A stretch of DNA of 64,000 nucleotides, from NCBI GenBank assembly GCA_945833885.1, contig CAMAFY010000009.1:1-64000 (forward strand), read 5' to 3'. Under the pieces are notes generated by a model, which was not told the DNA's origin, did not search any database, and saw nothing but the letters and a program-made list of their open reading frames with translations. Shown one piece after another: positions 17,178 to 24,532 of this stretch. Position 1 is the first letter of the stretch. Each line of letters opens with the position of its first letter. The DNA is from an uncultured Bacteroidales bacterium. Its GTDB lineage: Bacteria > Bacteroidota > Bacteroidia > Bacteroidales > Bacteroidaceae. A program made the position numbers and the translations under genes.

Positions 17178-19604
17178 ATGAACAACAGAACCCTTCTTTC
17201 CCTTCTGCTACTGCTCGTGTCTTTCGGTCAGTTGACGGCGCAGCGTTGCCGCGTCTTCGGCGTCGTGCGCGATCAGGACGGAAATCCTATAGAACTTGCT
17301 ACGGTCCGCATTCCCGGTACTGCCATCGGTACGGCATGCGACCTCCAAGGACGTTATTCGCTGACCTTCCAAAGTCGCGACACGGTTGTTGTGCAATATT
17401 CGATGATAGGCTACGAAAGCCGTAAGCGAACACTGTATAATCCGCGCGATTCCGTGCGCATCGACGTCATGCTACCAACGTATGGCGCCATGCTTGGCGA
17501 GGCTACGGTCGTAGGACAGGGCGTTCAGACGGGAACAACCCAGCACATCAAGCCCGTGGATACACACCTTATGCCCTCGACTACGGGAAATGGTGTGGAA
17601 GAGATCATAGCCACGCAGGCCGGAGTCTCCACTCACAACGAACTTTCGTCGCAGTATAATGTCCGTGGTGGCTCGTTCGACGAGAATTGTGTCTATCTTA
17701 ACGGCATAGAGGTCTATCGTCCGCTGCTCGTTCGTTCGGGACAGCAGGAAGGACTCTCCATCATCAATCCCGATATGGTGGAGAGTATCGCCTTCTCGAG
17801 CGGAGGTTTCGAGGCGCGGTACGGCGATAAGATGTCGTCGGTGCTCGACATTACCTACAAACGTCCCACGCGCCTGGAGGCATCTGCCAACGCCTCGCTC
17901 CTCGGAGCCGGTGTTTATGCCGGATGGGGCAACAAAAAACTGTCGGCAATGACGTCGGTCCGCTATAAGACGACGCGCTATCTCCTCGGTTCGCTCGATA
18001 CAAACGGCGAGTACAAACCGTCGTTCCTCGATTACCAACTTGTTCTTCAGTTCCATCCCTCCGAGCGTTGGAGCCTCGATGTGATGGGAAACCTTTCCGA
18101 CAACAACTACCGTTTCATTCCCTCCGAGCGCGATACCCGCTTCGGAACCATGGACAATCCCAAGAGTTTCCGCGTATACTTCGACGGACAGGAGAAGGAC
18201 CAGTTCCGCACGCTCTTTGGAAGTGCCACCCTCACGCGCCACTTTTCGCCCAAGACGTTTGCGGCATTGAAATTCTCAAGTTACGCTACCCGCGAGCAGG
18301 AGAACTACGATATCCAGGGGCAATACTGGCTTCAGGATGCCGGAACGCAGGAACAGATGGGCGTAGGTACGTACATGGAGCACGCCCGTAACCATCTTCG
18401 TGCCCACGTCTTCGACCTTGGCGCACGGTTTCGTACGCAATTTTCATCGCATACGCTGCAAGCCGGCATCGATTGGAAGAGGGAAATCATCGAAGAGGAC
18501 GCTTCGGAATGGGAGATGCGCGACTCTATGGGATATTCACTTCCGCACAATCCCGATGAATTGAAGTTGATTTACAGCCTGCGGAGCGACAATTCCCTGA
18601 CGACTGACCGCATTGAACTCTTCGCACAGGACACTTGGCGGCGTCATACTTCGGCAGGACTCTTCAACCTCACCTATGGTCTGCGCTTCACTTACGGCGC
18701 TTTCAACAGCGAAGCCCTTGTCTCGCCGCGCGCATCGTTTGGATTCCTTCCCGAAAATGCTCCTGACTGGACCTTCCGGTTCGCCACAGGTCTCTATTAT
18801 CAGGCGCCATTCTATAAGGAATTTCGCGATACGACCCTCGTAAACGGCGTGGCTTCCGTATCGTTGAACCGCAACCTTAAGAGCCAACGCTCCTTCCATC
18901 TCGTCTGCGGGGCCGACTATACCTTCCGTATGGCTGGGCGTCCGTTCCGCTTTACTGCCGAAGCCTACTACAAAGCGCTCGGCAATCTCATACCGTATAG
19001 TGTGGACAATGTCCGCGTGGTCTACTATGGTCGCAACATGTCGAAGGGCTTTGCCGCGGGTGTAGACTTGAAGATTTTCGGTGAGTTCGTCCCGGGAACC
19101 GATTCGTGGTTGACGCTTTCCATCATGCGGACCAAGGAGAAATTGGGTGGAATTTGGCTACCTCGTCCCACCGATCAGCGCTATGCCCTGAACCTTTATT
19201 TCACGGATTACTTTCCGGGCACCACACGTTGGTCGTTCACCCTCAAAGCCGCCTTGGCGGATGGTTTGCCCTTCGGACCTCCGCATACCGAACGTCAGCA
19301 GCACGTCTTCCGCGCTCCCGCCTACAAGCGTGTGGACATCGGGCTGAGTTACAAGATTATCGGTGACGACGACGATGATGCTGCACGGCGCGGACTCTCG
19401 TCATCTTCGCGTAGAAAAGGGCGGCATCGTTCTGAAAACAGCGTCATAAAAAGTCTGTGGATTGGTCTGGATGCCTTCAATCTCCTCGGCATCAGCAACG
19501 TAAATTCCTATTATTGGGTGACGGACATCACGGATACCCAATATGCCGTGCCGAACTATCTGACCGGGCGACAGATAAACGCCCGCATCGCCATCAAGTT
19601 CTGA
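17178..19604 (+). CDS. TonB-dependent outer-membrane receptor with carboxypeptidase-regulatory-like domain
   Basis: An 808-residue outer-membrane transporter. Signal peptide (MNNRTLLSLLLLLVSFGQLTA), CarboxypepD_reg-like domain (~23-110: VFGVVRDQDGNPIELATVRI), plug (~115-230: VDTHLMPSTTGNGVEEII, then SSQYNVRGGSFDENCVYLNG), then a beta-barrel ending in NARIAIKF with a terminal Phe suited to BAM assembly. A poly-acidic/basic insertion (DDDDDAARRG, SSSSRRKGRH) sits near the C-terminus in a probable loop. No SusD partner is adjacent, so it is not a classical polysaccharide-utilisation pair; the ligand is unknown. Confidence 0.92.
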   Translation: MNNRTLLSLLLLLVSFGQLTAQRCRVFGVVRDQDGNPIELATVRIPGTAIGTACDLQGRYSLTFQSRDTVVVQYSMIGYESRKRTLYNPRDSVRIDVMLPTYGAMLGEATVVGQGVQTGTTQHIKPVDTHLMPSTTGNGVEEIIATQAGVSTHNELSSQYNVRGGSFDENCVYLNGIEVYRPLLVRSGQQEGLSIINPDMVESIAFSSGGFEARYGDKMSSVLDITYKRPTRLEASANASLLGAGVYAGWGNKKLSAMTSVRYKTTRYLLGSLDTNGEYKPSFLDYQLVLQFHPSERWSLDVMGNLSDNNYRFIPSERDTRFGTMDNPKSFRVYFDGQEKDQFRTLFGSATLTRHFSPKTFAALKFSSYATREQENYDIQGQYWLQDAGTQEQMGVGTYMEHARNHLRAHVFDLGARFRTQFSSHTLQAGIDWKREIIEEDASEWEMRDSMGYSLPHNPDELKLIYSLRSDNSLTTDRIELFAQDTWRRHTSAGLFNLTYGLRFTYGAFNSEALVSPRASFGFLPENAPDWTFRFATGLYYQAPFYKEFRDTTLVNGVASVSLNRNLKSQRSFHLVCGADYTFRMAGRPFRFTAEAYYKALGNLIPYSVDNVRVVYYGRNMSKGFAAGVDLKIFGEFVPGTDSWLTLSIMRTKEKLGGIWLPRPTDQRYALNLYFTDYFPGTTRWSFTLKAALADGLPFGPPHTERQQHVFRAPAYKRVDIGLSYKIIGDDDDDAARRGLSSSSRRKGRHRSENSVIKSLWIGLDAFNLLGISNVNSYYWVTDITDTQYAVPNYLTGRQINARIAIKF

Positions 19605-19692
19605 TCATGGCGACCTGCGTGGAACGCATCGCTCCCTTCCCGTCTTTTGCATAAAGGTAGTGGCTTTTTGAAAGCGGTTATCTTGTAAGAAT

Positions 19693-19734
19693 ACAACAAA
19701 AAATCCCGGATTCCAGTCCGGGATTTTTTGTTGT
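19693..19734. terminator. Bidirectional rho-independent terminator
   Basis: ACAACAAAAAATCCCGGA pairs perfectly with TCCGGGATTTTTTGTTGT around a TTCCAG loop. A strong terminator for the TonB receptor, readable from both sides. Confidence 0.9.
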
Positions 19735-19793
19735 GTTTATGCTTATGTGTTAATGTGCATAATTGTTATGTCGGAGCATCGTCGTCGAATGCA

Positions 19794-19893
19794 CGGATGT
19801 TCTCGTCACAAACATCGGAAGATTTCGTCACAAACATCGGAACTTTGTGGTTGAAAGTTCGGCACTTTTCGCCATAAACATCGGATGTTGTTG
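19794..19893. repeat. 22-bp-period tandem array 6 (5 units)
   Basis: Units start at 19794, 19816, 19838, 19860 and 19882, exactly 22 bp apart. Core CGGAACTTTCGTCACAAACA, the common core type. It lies between convergent genes (TonB receptor and acyltransferase), so a role limited to promoters is unlikely. The remaining 19894-20064 shows nothing recognisable. Confidence 0.92.
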
Positions 19894-20064
19894 ATGTGGA
19901 CTTCCATGAAATGAAAGTGAAGGCTCCTCTCTCTTAGAATGCCATTTCGGTTTCCTTCCTGCAAAATCCACGCATGCTGCCGGTTCCATCGTTGGCTGTT
20001 GAAGGTGTTTCCGTGGAGAATGGCGTGTGGAAAGCCCCGAAACCCTAATGGAGTATCGTGCGGA

Positions 20065-20826
20065 CTATTGGTCCGGATTTTTGATGTATCCCTGATGTCG
20101 TTCGGGGAGTGCTGACATGATGATGCGGTAACTCTCGTCCATCGTGTGGCGGACATTTTCCGGACCTTTGCCTTCTGGGATGATAGGCTTGTGGATGATG
20201 ATGCGCAGGGGGTGATGGTTGACGAAGTTAAAGCCGCGCATGCGGGGCAGGATGTCGAAACTTCCGTCGATGGTGATGGGAACGACGGGGAGATTCAGCG
20301 TATGTGCGAGTTGGAATGCTCCGCTTCTGAACTGTCCCATGTGGCCGTTGAAGGTGCGTGCTCCCTCAGGAAAGACGCAGAGTGAGGCACCACCGGTGAG
20401 GGCCTTCCGAGCATCGGTCATCGTCTGCAGGATGGCGCGGCGCGAACTTTTGTCGACGAAGATGAAACCTGCCTTGCGGCACGCCAGTCCCACCAGAGGA
20501 ATGTCGCCCAGACTCTTCTTCATCATCCATTTGAATTCGTGGCGGAGATAGCCGTAGATGCCGAAAATGTCGAAGGCCCCTTGATGATTGGCCACGAAAA
20601 CATAACTCTGCTGGGGGGAAACATTCTCCTTTCCTTCCACGGTGACGGGGATAAGGAGCATGCGGAGCATGGCCCAGGCCCAGAAACTTCCGATGTATTT
20701 TGCGGCAAAGACGGGGAACCCGATGAGGGAGAGCGTGGCAACGGCAATGCTGGTGAGGCCTGTCAGCAGCAGACCCAGGGGAAGAACAATGCAGAACTGA
20801 TAGACTTTATAAAGGAATGAGAGCAT
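20065..20826 (-). CDS. 1-acyl-sn-glycerol-3-phosphate acyltransferase family protein
   Basis: Transfers an acyl chain to lysophosphatidate in phospholipid synthesis, at the inner membrane. N-terminal membrane segments (YQFCIVLPLGLLLTGLTSIA) precede the NHxxxxD catalytic motif in VANHQGAFDIFG (~77). The substrate-binding motif is FPEGARTFNG, followed by VVPITIDGSF. The 253-residue length is normal for PlsC. Other LPLAT members (for example lipid A or ornithine-lipid acyltransferases) cannot be excluded. It is the last gene of a minus-strand series starting at pyrC. Confidence 0.88.
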   Translation of the reverse strand: MLSFLYKVYQFCIVLPLGLLLTGLTSIAVATLSLIGFPVFAAKYIGSFWAWAMLRMLLIPVTVEGKENVSPQQSYVFVANHQGAFDIFGIYGYLRHEFKWMMKKSLGDIPLVGLACRKAGFIFVDKSSRRAILQTMTDARKALTGGASLCVFPEGARTFNGHMGQFRSGAFQLAHTLNLPVVPITIDGSFDILPRMRGFNFVNHHPLRIIIHKPIIPEGKGPENVRHTMDESYRIIMSALPERHQGYIKNPDQ

Positions 20827-20896
20827 ATTGAAATCTGAATGTGTGCGTTTTTTGAGGGGCTTTTGTCGGAAGCCGTTGTAAGTTCTTGTGTGAAAG

Positions 20897-21925
20897 TCAG
20901 CGCAGACGCCGTGTCATGAAGCGTTGTAGAGCGTCGGCTGTAGTGCCGCGTCGGCGGGCATAGTCCTCGAGTTGGTCGCTGCCGACGTGGCCGACATCGA
21001 AATACCGCGCCGCGGGGTGGGCAAAAACGAGTCCGCAGGTGGCTGCATGGGGGAGCATCATGCCGTTGGAGGTGAGGGTGATGCCAAGACTTCCAAACGG
21101 CAGGCAGGGCGCAATGTCGAAGATCAGGCTTTGGTCGGGCATGGAAGGATAGCCCACGGCGGGGCGGACCTCGGTGTTCACGGGCTCGGTTCCGAGGTGT
21201 TTGAGCATTTCGGCATGGAGCAATGATGCCGCCGCCTCGGCAAGGCGGTCGAGGAGGGTCTGGCGGAGCAGGGTGGTGTAGACGTCGTTGTCATCGGTTG
21301 CCACAGGCTTTCCAATGATTGCTGCAGACCGTTCATCGGCCTTTACCGCAGCCCTTTTATCCGTTGTCGCGGATTTTGCGATGAGCGTTGCGGACCTTTC
21401 CTGCCAAAGATGTTGCGGACGGACGGCCGTGGGCAGCGGATTGCAGCACGGACATCCGGGGGGATGGCGCAAAGCATCGGCTGGCGAGGATACCGCTGTG
21501 GCGAAAAGGCCGAGGAAACGTGCGGAAATCGGTGCTGAGACGGCGTCGGCGGGAGCGATGAAGTCGGAGAGGCAGAGGCACGGCGCGTCGGTACGGGCAT
21601 GCTGTTGCCGCAGAAAGCACAGACGGGTGGCGCGGTGCTGCCCGTTTGCAGGGAGGAAAATGTCGTCGTCGTCGCTCCATGCCCTGCGCCATGACCCGGC
21701 AGCGCGTGCTACAACTCCCTCGTCCTGCAAGCGAAGTAGGGTGGTCTCAGCCTCTTTCCGCAGGATTCCGGCCTGGGAATGATGGGGAGAAACGCCCCAG
21801 GCAAAGAAGAAATATGACCAGTCGATGGACTCATACAATGCCTGGGGCTCGTATTCGCGGACGATATCTACGTTATCGGTCGTTGCGTTTGAAGTGACCT
21901 GGTGTGAAGGTGATTTGAAGTCCAT
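20897..21925 (-). CDS. Stand-alone MetH activation-domain protein with an internal insertion
   Basis: It resembles the C-terminal AdoMet-binding domain that reductively reactivates cobalamin methionine synthase. Matching parts: DWSYFFFAWG at the start, DDIFLPANG, then LLDRLAEAAASLLHAEML, EVRPAVGYPSMPDQS and VFAHPAARYFDVGHVGSDQL then EDYARRRG. In Bacteroidetes this domain is often encoded separately from MetH. About 65-70 residues (~225-295 of the long frame, 21315-21500) interrupt the domain between LGLFATAV and VYTTLLRQ. They look low-complexity, and their DNA resembles a 22-bp array. The start is uncertain; ATG 21925 overlaps the pyrC end by 53 nt. Confidence 0.75.
   Translation of the reverse strand: MDFKSPSHQVTSNATTDNVDIVREYEPQALYESIDWSYFFFAWGVSPHHSQAGILRKEAETTLLRLQDEGVVARAAGSWRRAWSDDDDIFLPANGQHRATRLCFLRQQHARTDAPCLCLSDFIAPADAVSAPISARFLGLFATAVSSPADALRHPPGCPCCNPLPTAVRPQHLWQERSATLIAKSATTDKRAAVKADERSAAIIGKPVATDDNDVYTTLLRQTLLDRLAEAAASLLHAEMLKHLGTEPVNTEVRPAVGYPSMPDQSLIFDIAPCLPFGSLGITLTSNGMMLPHAATCGLVFAHPAARYFDVGHVGSDQLEDYARRRGTTADALQRFMTRRLR
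21315..21440. repeat. Degenerate ~22-bp repeats inside the MetH activation gene
   Basis: GC(A/G)GA-type cores recur at 21324, 21348, 21369, 21390, 21415 and 21436 (mean step 22.4). On the minus strand the pattern is (G/A)TCCGCAAC or GTCTGCAGC ending in AAAG or AAA. It coincides with the insertion in the encoded protein. Confidence 0.5.
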
Positions 21926-23240
21926 GATGGTTTTCGTTGGTGATATGTCCGTTATGATAGAGCATATAACCGTTGACATACGTGCGGAGGATGCGCCATT
22001 TGAAGACATGTCCCTCCATAGGACTCCAATTACACTTGGAAAGTACCATACGTGTGGCCAGCGTCCACGGACTGTTGGGACGGATTACCACGATGTCTGC
22101 CATATATCCGGGGCGGATGTAGCCACGGTTTTCAATGCAAAAGCGCTCGGCGGGGTGATGACACATGAGCGTAACGAGGCGTTCGATGGTGAGAATGCCC
22201 TCGTCGACGAGTTCGAGCATGGAACAAAGCGAGAATTGCACCATGGGAATGCCGCTGGCAGCCCGGCCTGCGCCACCGCGTTTGTCGTCGATGGTGTGCG
22301 GAGCATGGTCGGTTCCGATGCAATAGATTCGTCCGTCGTTAAGGGCTTTGCGGAGGGCATCGCGGTCGGCACGGGTCTTTACCGACGGATTGCACTTGAT
22401 TCGGGCACCGAGTCGGGCGTAGTCCTCATCGCAGAAGAGGAGATGGGGCAGACAAACCTCGGCGGTGATGCGCGTGTCGCCCGGAGTGAAGAGTTCGAGT
22501 TCGCGGGCGGTGGAGATGTGTGCCACGTGGAGACGCGCATTGTTTTCGCGGGCAAGTTTCACGGCGAGTTCCGTACTCCGGTAGCAGCATTCCGCAGAAC
22601 GTATGCGCGAATGTTCGCTGATGGGGATTTCGCGTCCGGCATATTCCTCGCGTGCCTTCGCCATGGCCTCGTCCACCATGTCGGTGTCTTCGCAGTGAAC
22701 CATGATGGGCAGTCTGGAATTCTGGAACACGGTGTTGAGGGCTTCTGCGCTTTCCACCTTGAGATTGCCGGTGCTGTTGCCCATAAAGAGTTTGATGCCG
22801 ACGGTGTGGCGCTTGTTGAGCTGGTGGAGTTCATCGGCATTGCTGGATGTGGCTCCAAAGAAAAAGCCGTAGTTGACGTGGCTTTTTGCTTTGGCGATGG
22901 CAATTTTCTCGTCCAAAGCCTCGCGCGTCGATGTGGGAGGTACGCAGTTTGGCATGTCGAGTACGGTGGTCACGCCACCGGCTGCGGCAGCCTTGCTCTC
23001 GGTGTCGAAGTCCGCCTTATGGGTAAGTCCGGGGTCACGGAAATGAACATGGTCATCGATGACGCCGGGAAGGACAAAACAACCTGAGGCATCGAAGACT
23101 TCGTCGGCGGGAAGTTGGGGATTGCAGTCGTAACCTTCAAGGACTTCTGCTATCCTTTCATCGTCAATCACGATGCTACCGATGAACGATCGGCCCTCAT
23201 TGACGATGGTTGCGTTCTTGATGTGTATGCGGCGATGCAT
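21873..23240 (-). CDS. pyrC: Dihydroorotase
   Basis: Third step of pyrimidine synthesis: cyclises carbamoyl-aspartate to dihydroorotate. A class I, zinc-dependent amidohydrolase. GVIDDHVHFRDPGLTHKAD carries the HxH zinc ligands and the substrate Arg. Others are TTVLDMPNCVPP, the His of MVHCEDTDM, the HVAHIST region and GTDHAPHT with the catalytic Asp. The ATG at 23240 (MHRRIHIKNATIV) is chosen; an open frame runs 84 codons further upstream but is not protein-like. The length is 455 residues. The 3' end overlaps the MetH activation gene. Confidence 0.95.
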   Translation of the reverse strand: MHRRIHIKNATIVNEGRSFIGSIVIDDERIAEVLEGYDCNPQLPADEVFDASGCFVLPGVIDDHVHFRDPGLTHKADFDTESKAAAAGGVTTVLDMPNCVPPTSTREALDEKIAIAKAKSHVNYGFFFGATSSNADELHQLNKRHTVGIKLFMGNSTGNLKVESAEALNTVFQNSRLPIMVHCEDTDMVDEAMAKAREEYAGREIPISEHSRIRSAECCYRSTELAVKLARENNARLHVAHISTARELELFTPGDTRITAEVCLPHLLFCDEDYARLGARIKCNPSVKTRADRDALRKALNDGRIYCIGTDHAPHTIDDKRGGAGRAASGIPMVQFSLCSMLELVDEGILTIERLVTLMCHHPAERFCIENRGYIRPGYMADIVVIRPNSPWTLATRMVLSKCNWSPMEGHVFKWRILRTYVNGYMLYHNGHITNENHHGLQITFTPGHFKRNDR

Positions 23241-23493
23241 AATATGGGGATATTTAGAGGAGTGAATGCTGAATGTCGGGAGTGAAAATGCTGCGTGCGG
23301 AAAGGGAGGACTCCGAATATGGAGGGGGAGGATGCGGGGCGGGGCGGTGGAGAGCCGCGGCCCTCGGTAGGGGGGAGCATCGCTACCCTGGGGACAAAGT
23401 GCGGAGGTCTTCCGTATGTTCCGTGCAATGTTCACGCGCAAAGTTAAGCATTTTCGTGCAGTTTGCATCCAAAGTACGGGCAAAAAGCGCAAA

Positions 23494-23533
23494 AAAAGGA
23501 TGCCACACGGTTGTTATCCATGTAGCATCCTTT
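23494..23533 (-). terminator. Rho-independent terminator for the M60-GT2 unit
   Basis: On the minus strand GGATGCTACATGG and CCGTGTGGCATCC form a stem (one mismatch) followed by seven Ts. It lies 240 nt downstream of the GT2 stop, beyond a repeat array, and before pyrC. Confidence 0.8.
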
Positions 23534-23569
23534 GGGAGTCTTATGCTTTCAGGTGTGTTTCCGGCATGA

Positions 23570-23700
23570 CCTTCTGCGGGTTTGCTCCTGCTTTTTTGCG
23601 GAGGTTCCTCCTGCGTTCATCGGTTTCTGGTCCGCCTTTTTGCGGCGTCGCCTCCTGTTTTTGTCGGTTTCCTGACCGTTCTGTCGCAGGTGGTTGTCTG
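23570..23700. repeat. 22-bp-period tandem array 7 (6 units)
   Basis: CGG cores at 23577, 23599, 23621, 23643 and 23665 are exactly 22 bp apart, with a degenerate unit at 23687. Core TTTTTGCGGNNNTNCCTCCTG. Private core. It lies between the GT2 stop and the terminator, that is, inside the 3' UTR of the GT2 transcript. Confidence 0.85.
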
Positions 23701-23772
23701 AATTTTTGTTGCTTTCGGTTCCGTAAAGTCCGGAACTGTCAGCCGCGGGTCATGGGGAAGGACACCCTTGAC

Positions 23773-24531
23773 CTATGCCTTTCGGGCACGGATCTTTCCG
23801 GTAAGTTTTGCCCATCTTAGGCGCATGACCCCGAAAAGTGCCTCGCTGAAGATGCCGCCGGACATCTTGCTCGTGCCCAATTCGCGGTTGACGAAGACCA
23901 CGGGAACCTCCTTTATCTTGTAGCCAAGCGTAAGAGCCGTGAACTTCATTTCGATTTGGAAGGCGTAACCTTTGAAGCGTATGGCATCAAAATCGATGCT
24001 TTCAAGCACCTTCCGCGTATAACAGACAAAGCCTGCCGTAGTATCGCGGAGTGAAATTCCGAGAACTGTGCGGACATACGCCGAGGCGTAGTAACTCATG
24101 AGGACACGTCCGATGGGCCAGTTCACAACATTCACGCCGGTAATGTAGCGCGAGCCGACACTGACATCGGAACCTTCGGCAGAGCATGCCTTGTAAAGTC
24201 GCGGAAGATCCTTGGGATTGTGGCTGAAATCGGCGTCCATCTCGAAAATGTAGCCGTAGTCGTGCTCCAAAGCCCAGCGGAATCCGGCGATATATGCCGT
24301 ACCGAGACCCAGTTTCCCCGTACGTTCCACGATGTGAAGGCGGTCGGGAAACTCCTCTATTATAAGGCTTTTGACAATCTTGGCCGTGCCGTCGGGGCTG
24401 CCGTCATCGATAATCAGGATATCGAAGTGATGGCCATTGGTATCAAGGCCTAAGACGGCGCGGATGATAGCCTCAATGTTTTCTTTTTCGTTATACGTGG
24501 GAATGATAACGATGCTGTCGCTTTTCGTCAT
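23773..24531 (-). CDS. Polyprenol-phosphate sugar transferase (GT2, dolichol-phosphate-mannose-synthase-like)
   Basis: Transfers a sugar from a nucleotide donor to a polyprenyl phosphate at the inner membrane. The GT2 start IVIIPTYNEKENI is followed by IIDDGSPDGTA and the metal-binding MDADFSHNP. RYITGVNVVNWPIGR, the SLRDTTAGFVCY region and FKGYAFQIEMK are typical of the DPM1/polyprenol-monophosphomannose-synthase group. The 252-residue form lacks the C-terminal membrane domain. The start codon follows the M60 gene stop by 1 nt, indicating translational coupling. Its product could feed protein or lipid glycosylation. Confidence 0.9.
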   Translation of the reverse strand: MTKSDSIVIIPTYNEKENIEAIIRAVLGLDTNGHHFDILIIDDGSPDGTAKIVKSLIIEEFPDRLHIVERTGKLGLGTAYIAGFRWALEHDYGYIFEMDADFSHNPKDLPRLYKACSAEGSDVSVGSRYITGVNVVNWPIGRVLMSYYASAYVRTVLGISLRDTTAGFVCYTRKVLESIDFDAIRFKGYAFQIEMKFTALTLGYKIKEVPVVFVNRELGTSKMSGGIFSEALFGVMRLRWAKLTGKIRARKA

Positions 24532-24532
24532 A

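Noticed and set aside
23241-23492. 84-codon N-terminal extension of dihydroorotase
   Set aside because: Low-complexity Pro/Arg-rich translation of GC-rich intergenic DNA; the conserved protein starts at MHRRIHIKNA.
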